Below the pieces are notes generated by a model that did not search any database, was not told the origin of the DNA, and saw only the letters and a program-made list of their open reading frames with translations. The position numbers and the translations under genes are program-made. This document shows positions 60,338 through 64,000 of a stretch of 64,000 nucleotides of DNA, one piece after another. Position 1 is the stretch's first letter, and each line of letters starts with the position of its first letter. Location: NCBI GenBank assembly GCA_905331475.1, contig CAJNYU010000179.1, forward strand, positions 124,001 through 188,000. The letters are read 5' to 3'. The stretch is from Rotaria socialis (taxonomy: Eukaryota > Rotifera > Eurotatoria > Philodinida > Philodinidae).

Positions 60338-62480
60338 CCGTTTAAGAAGCATGCTAATGAATCATAAAAGGATCGCTCGGATTTTGGTAGGTAAAACATC
60401 AATAAATGAAAATAAGAAGATTTTATTAAGCTATTTTTATGTTTTCAGCATGATGAAGTAAATTATCCGGTCAGATGAATATTTGTTTATTTGAGTAATC
60501 GATCTGTAATGATAGTAGCCAAGCATGATAAGAAAAAAAGAGTGCACCTTTGACGCACGACTTCGTTAGTAATTTGTTCAATTTTTTATATTTCTTCCAA
60601 GCGTCTATCTTCTTCAATTTTGCATGGATGCACAACGTGTGAAAGAATAGAAAAGACTCACGCATGTTACTTCTATGGAACAAGAAAGGAAGCAAAACGA
60701 ATAGGAGAACTTTTTAATCAAACAAGCAAATTTCAAATAAAGCACGTATAATCGATGTCGATCTGTTCAATCTTATTCGCACGAATGATACATCATAATC
60801 AGTAAGCATATGTATACGATTGAGATGCCGAGAAAACGAGTATACCAGTGCGTGTGCTTTTGTTCTATGTGTGATGTGACTTTTATGGGGGAAAAGAATT
60901 CCATCGGCATTCAGCTTCATTACCTTCTTGTTTGTGTCTTGCTGTATATACTTTGAAAAACATTATAATTATTTAGAATCTATTCAACATGCTACAAACT
61001 CATTTTAGACAATTTATCGTTTGACTTCATTCATTCATTGATTGAAACTAAAGAGTAGAAATTATTTGGTAATTCATACAATAGGTACGAGTCCATAAAA
61101 AAATTATTTCTCATTTATATAGATTAATAAATGACACTAGATACAATTTACGTCATATAGTATATTTCCTATTTATGTTTTTTTTTGCCGTTAGCATTAC
61201 CCACTACACGTGTCCTCGCTCTTTGGCTTTTTTTTCAAAGACCAAAGATATTATTAGAAATTAAGAAGAGACAAAAATGGTTGTCGGCGAGAAAACAGCA
61301 CCGAATGCTAAGGGTAGTTAGAGATCTTATATATTTCTCTCGAATGTTTTCTTATATCATAGATTATTATTATTCGTATAAATATTACACTAGAAAAGAC
61401 ACCCGAACGAGATTGAAAACACACGCAGAATACGCAGAAGAAAATAAAATTTTCTATAGATATTTCTACAATCGGTAGAATGCAATAATGTTCGGTCTGC
61501 CAAATGTAATCAGCCAATGCCAAATGGAATACGAGCAAAGGAAACATAGCAAAATAAGTTCATCCAACTATAAGTAAGTATAATATTGAAAATGAAAGGA
61601 AATTTCGGTCTGTCATAAATATATACGTATGTAAGTAAATACACATATAGATACTTCTAGTTTTCAGTATACAGATTTCTTTGATTTCCTTTCATTTATA
61701 TATCATCATCCGTTGTGTACATATTCGTTCTATAAGGCTTTATTGCTCTATCTCATTTTTCTCTGATGTCTCAGCTCTTATGGCTTTTTTTCTTTGACGA
61801 TAGGGAATTGTTATTTTTTTCCCTAAGTAGAATGACAAGTTACTCGTTAGTACTTGGCAAGTTCTATACGAGTAGAAATATACGATAGAGTCGATGTTGA
61901 GTGTTTGAAATATTGATAAACATCAAATTGAAAGAAGAAAACAAAAATCAACCAAAATAAGAACATATTATTTTGTCGCCTGAATACATTTATATAATCG
62001 ATAAGATTGTTACATCAATATTGATTTTCAAATATTCCGTAGGAAACACAACATATGCGTTACCTTCACGTGCAAAAAAATACTTTCTAAAGAAGAGGAA
62101 TAGCAATAAAATCAATCTACTATTGTTGTCAGAAGCGATACAGTAAGAGAACAGAGGGGGAAACAGAGAAAGAGACAGAGAAAGAGACAGAGAGAAAAGA
62201 CTGTAATTACGAGGAAAATAGAGAGAGAGAGAGAGAGAGAGAGAGGATGCGTCAGCAATGTTTCAGACGACAATGAAGAGAATTCTCCCCCTTTCTTCTT
62301 TTCGTTGTATTTGTCTAATAGACTACGATACATAGTAAGAAAGAGTGGTTCCAAGAATAGAGTCACAGAAGTTAAGCAAGAAAAAAACCAACACTTATAC
62401 ATGTATATTCGATATATATATATATAAGTATAGTAGTTATGTTGATTATATTACTTGTATTTTCTAGTACGAATTGATCG
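60338..62480. other. Gene-free region upstream of the mGluR-like gene
   Basis: AT-rich. A 12-base AGAGAAAGAGAC-type repeat lies at about 62164-62200 and a GA microsatellite at 62221-62245. The frames at 60471-60695, 60714-60920, 61185-61478 and 62112-62402 lack domains. The region must contain the promoter of the gene at 62481, whose start follows a CTAG acceptor-like site by 13 bases. Confidence 0.5.
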
Positions 62481-64000
62481 ATGTTTTATTATTTGATCAG
62501 TTTTTTTATTCTCTGTCTCTATAATATATCCTTGACATTCGCTGACACATCATCGATTAGTCGTTCGGCACACCGAAAAGGCAATGTTACATTAGGTGGA
62601 CTATTTCCTGTACATGAATATGGAAGTCCACAAGAGCCATGCGGAGCTATTAGTGAATTTCGTGGTATACAGCGTTTAGAAGCTATGCTATTTGCTATCG
62701 AACAAATTAACGATGATAACCATTTATTACCTGGCATTGAATTAGGCGCACTGGTATTGGATACATGTTCGGATGATAATTATGCTGTTGAACAATCTCT
62801 TGGATTTGTAATTAGTCGTTTAACATCAAGTTCATGTAAATGTGCTAATACATCATCAGCAGATTCGCCCCACAATGATAATGTATTTGGTGTTGTTGGC
62901 GCAACATTGAGTTCAGTCAGTGTTCATGTTGCTAATCTATTACGTTTATTTCAATTGCCACAAATATCCTATGCATCAACCACGCCGAAACTAAGTGAAC
63001 CATCATTTGAATATTTTGCTCGTACTGTTCCGTCCGATTCAAATCAAGCACGTGCAATTGTTGATATCTTACAACGTTTAAATTTTACATATGTTAATAC
63101 AATATATTCTCATGGTGATTATGGTGAAGGTGGTTTTCGAGAATTTCGACGTTTACTTAAAATATTGACAGCACCCGATGACGAATTAAATGTCATACAA
63201 AAGAAACAAACACGCATTTGTATTGCCGATGAACAACGTCTATATCGCGATGCAACAATACCAGATATTAAAACGATGCTACAAACAATGTTCGATCGTA
63301 TTAAATTTGATGTACAAGTACGCGTTTACGTACTATTTCTTACCAAAGAAGATGCAAGAAAATTGTTACAAGCAATTAAATTATTCAATGGTACATTTCA
63401 ACCTGTACTTATTGCAAGTGATGCTTGGGTAGATAAGAAAAATAATTGCTTTATTTTAAATTTTTTTGATAAACATTTAGGGTAAAGAATCATCCGTTGT
63501 CATCAATGGCGAAACTGATGAAATAGCTATTGGTGCACTAACATTAGAACTTGTTTCAATCCAACCAGCTAATTTCGATAAATATTTTAACTCGTTAAAA
63601 CCTGATCTACCAGCGGGCATCATTTTTAAAAATATAACTAATAAATATTCGAAAACAATTTCATCGCGAAATCCGTGGTTTAATGAATTTTGGGAAAATC
63701 GGTTCGGCTGTAATTTAACAACATCATCTACATGTCTAAATTATCAATTAAATGAAACCAATTGGGATAGTAAATTACAATTTATTGTTGATGCTACATA
63801 TGTATTTGCTCACGCATTACACGAATATTTGAATTGTTCATCGTTATCATGTCCAAATGCATCTTTATTAGATTTAGATATAGATGGAAAAAAATTATTT
63901 CAATTAATCCTAGAAAAAACATTTACCAGTAAGTTTAATATCTAAATCTATTCTTGTAGCTCTTTGATAATAAAGCAATTAATGATCAATAGGCAAGCAT
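62481..64000 (+). CDS. Metabotropic glutamate receptor-like class C GPCR (5' part)
   Basis: Partial: exons 62481-63428 and 63481-63928, and probably a third starting at 63993, are followed by the window edge. A signal peptide (about 1-21) precedes the Venus-flytrap ligand domain. Conserved blocks are GNVTLGGLFPVHEYG, RLEAMLFAIEQIN, QISYASTTPKLS, VPSDSNQARAIVDIL and YGEGG. After the 52-base intron come ASDAW-GKE, NPWFNEFWENRF and DGKKLFQLI. All line up with mGluR proteins. The Ser-Thr pair in YASTTPKLS and the Asp in ASDAW sit at positions that hold glutamate in mGluR structures, so glutamate or a related amino acid is a plausible ligand. The Cys-rich and seven-helix parts lie beyond the window. 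Confidence 0.88.

Noticed and set aside
61185..61478. 97-residue basic/aromatic frame
   Set aside because: Composition reflects AT-rich sequence. No domain, and a competing frame lies on the other strand.
1..64000. Prokaryotic systems (CRISPR, phage, toxin-antitoxin, operons)
   Set aside because: Spliced animal genes throughout, and no regularly spaced repeat arrays with spacers.

Overview
This window looks like nuclear DNA from a small AT-rich invertebrate animal. The best fit is a rotifer, probably a bdelloid. Every multi-exon gene has short GT...AG introns, mostly about 50-60 bases. The gene content is metazoan: a SCO-spondin-like giant secreted protein, a metabotropic glutamate receptor-like protein, MED16, ANKRD26-like, kizuna-like, SRD5A3 and a monocarboxylate-transporter-like carrier. 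The rotifer assignment is inference from gene content and intron style. No rRNA, tRNA, CRISPR array or prokaryotic operon is visible.

Layout. 1-7.0 kb holds two single-exon + strand genes: an LRR-like membrane protein (2315-4033) and a conserved protein with kinase-like motifs (5452-7026). 7.0-16.2 kb has no gene I can support and is rich in repeats. It contains a 1.6 kb element with about 87 bp terminal inverted repeats enclosing two 91 bp GC-rich direct repeats. It also contains a degenerate 31 bp tandem array running into a 100-N gap, a perfect 52 bp inverted repeat beside that gap, and a roughly 400 bp foldback element. 16.2-26.8 kb is one large - strand gene with signal peptide, EMI/EGF, three vWD-C8-TIL units, about ten LDLa repeats and F5/8C-like domains. 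This is the SCO-spondin order without thrombospondin repeats.

27.8-34.9 kb holds a six-exon multipass membrane protein (+), MED16 (-, seven exons rebuilt in frame) and, divergent from MED16, a FAM162-like small mitochondrial-type protein (+). 36.8-45.6 kb holds an ANKRD26-like ankyrin/coiled-coil gene (-) head to head with a kizuna-like gene (+). Both families are centrosomal, so this is a candidate co-regulated divergent pair. 45.6-51.5 kb has no gene I can support. 51.5-58 kb holds a 12-TM MCT-like carrier with a very long cytoplasmic loop and a palindromic element in one intron. A poly-G/N/poly-C assembly scar follows, then a 99-residue membrane protein closely followed by SRD5A3. 58.2-60.3 kb is an EF-hand-like protein with a 1.5 kb intron. 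62.5 kb to the end is the 5' part of an mGluR-like class C GPCR cut by the window edge.

Several start codons sit a few bases after an intron-type acceptor (polypyrimidine-AG), as expected if mRNAs are spliced-leader trans-spliced. Three assembly defects matter to users: 100 N at 12374-12473, one N at 42743 that breaks the ankyrin gene's frame, and the poly-G/N6/poly-C scar at 56519-56620.
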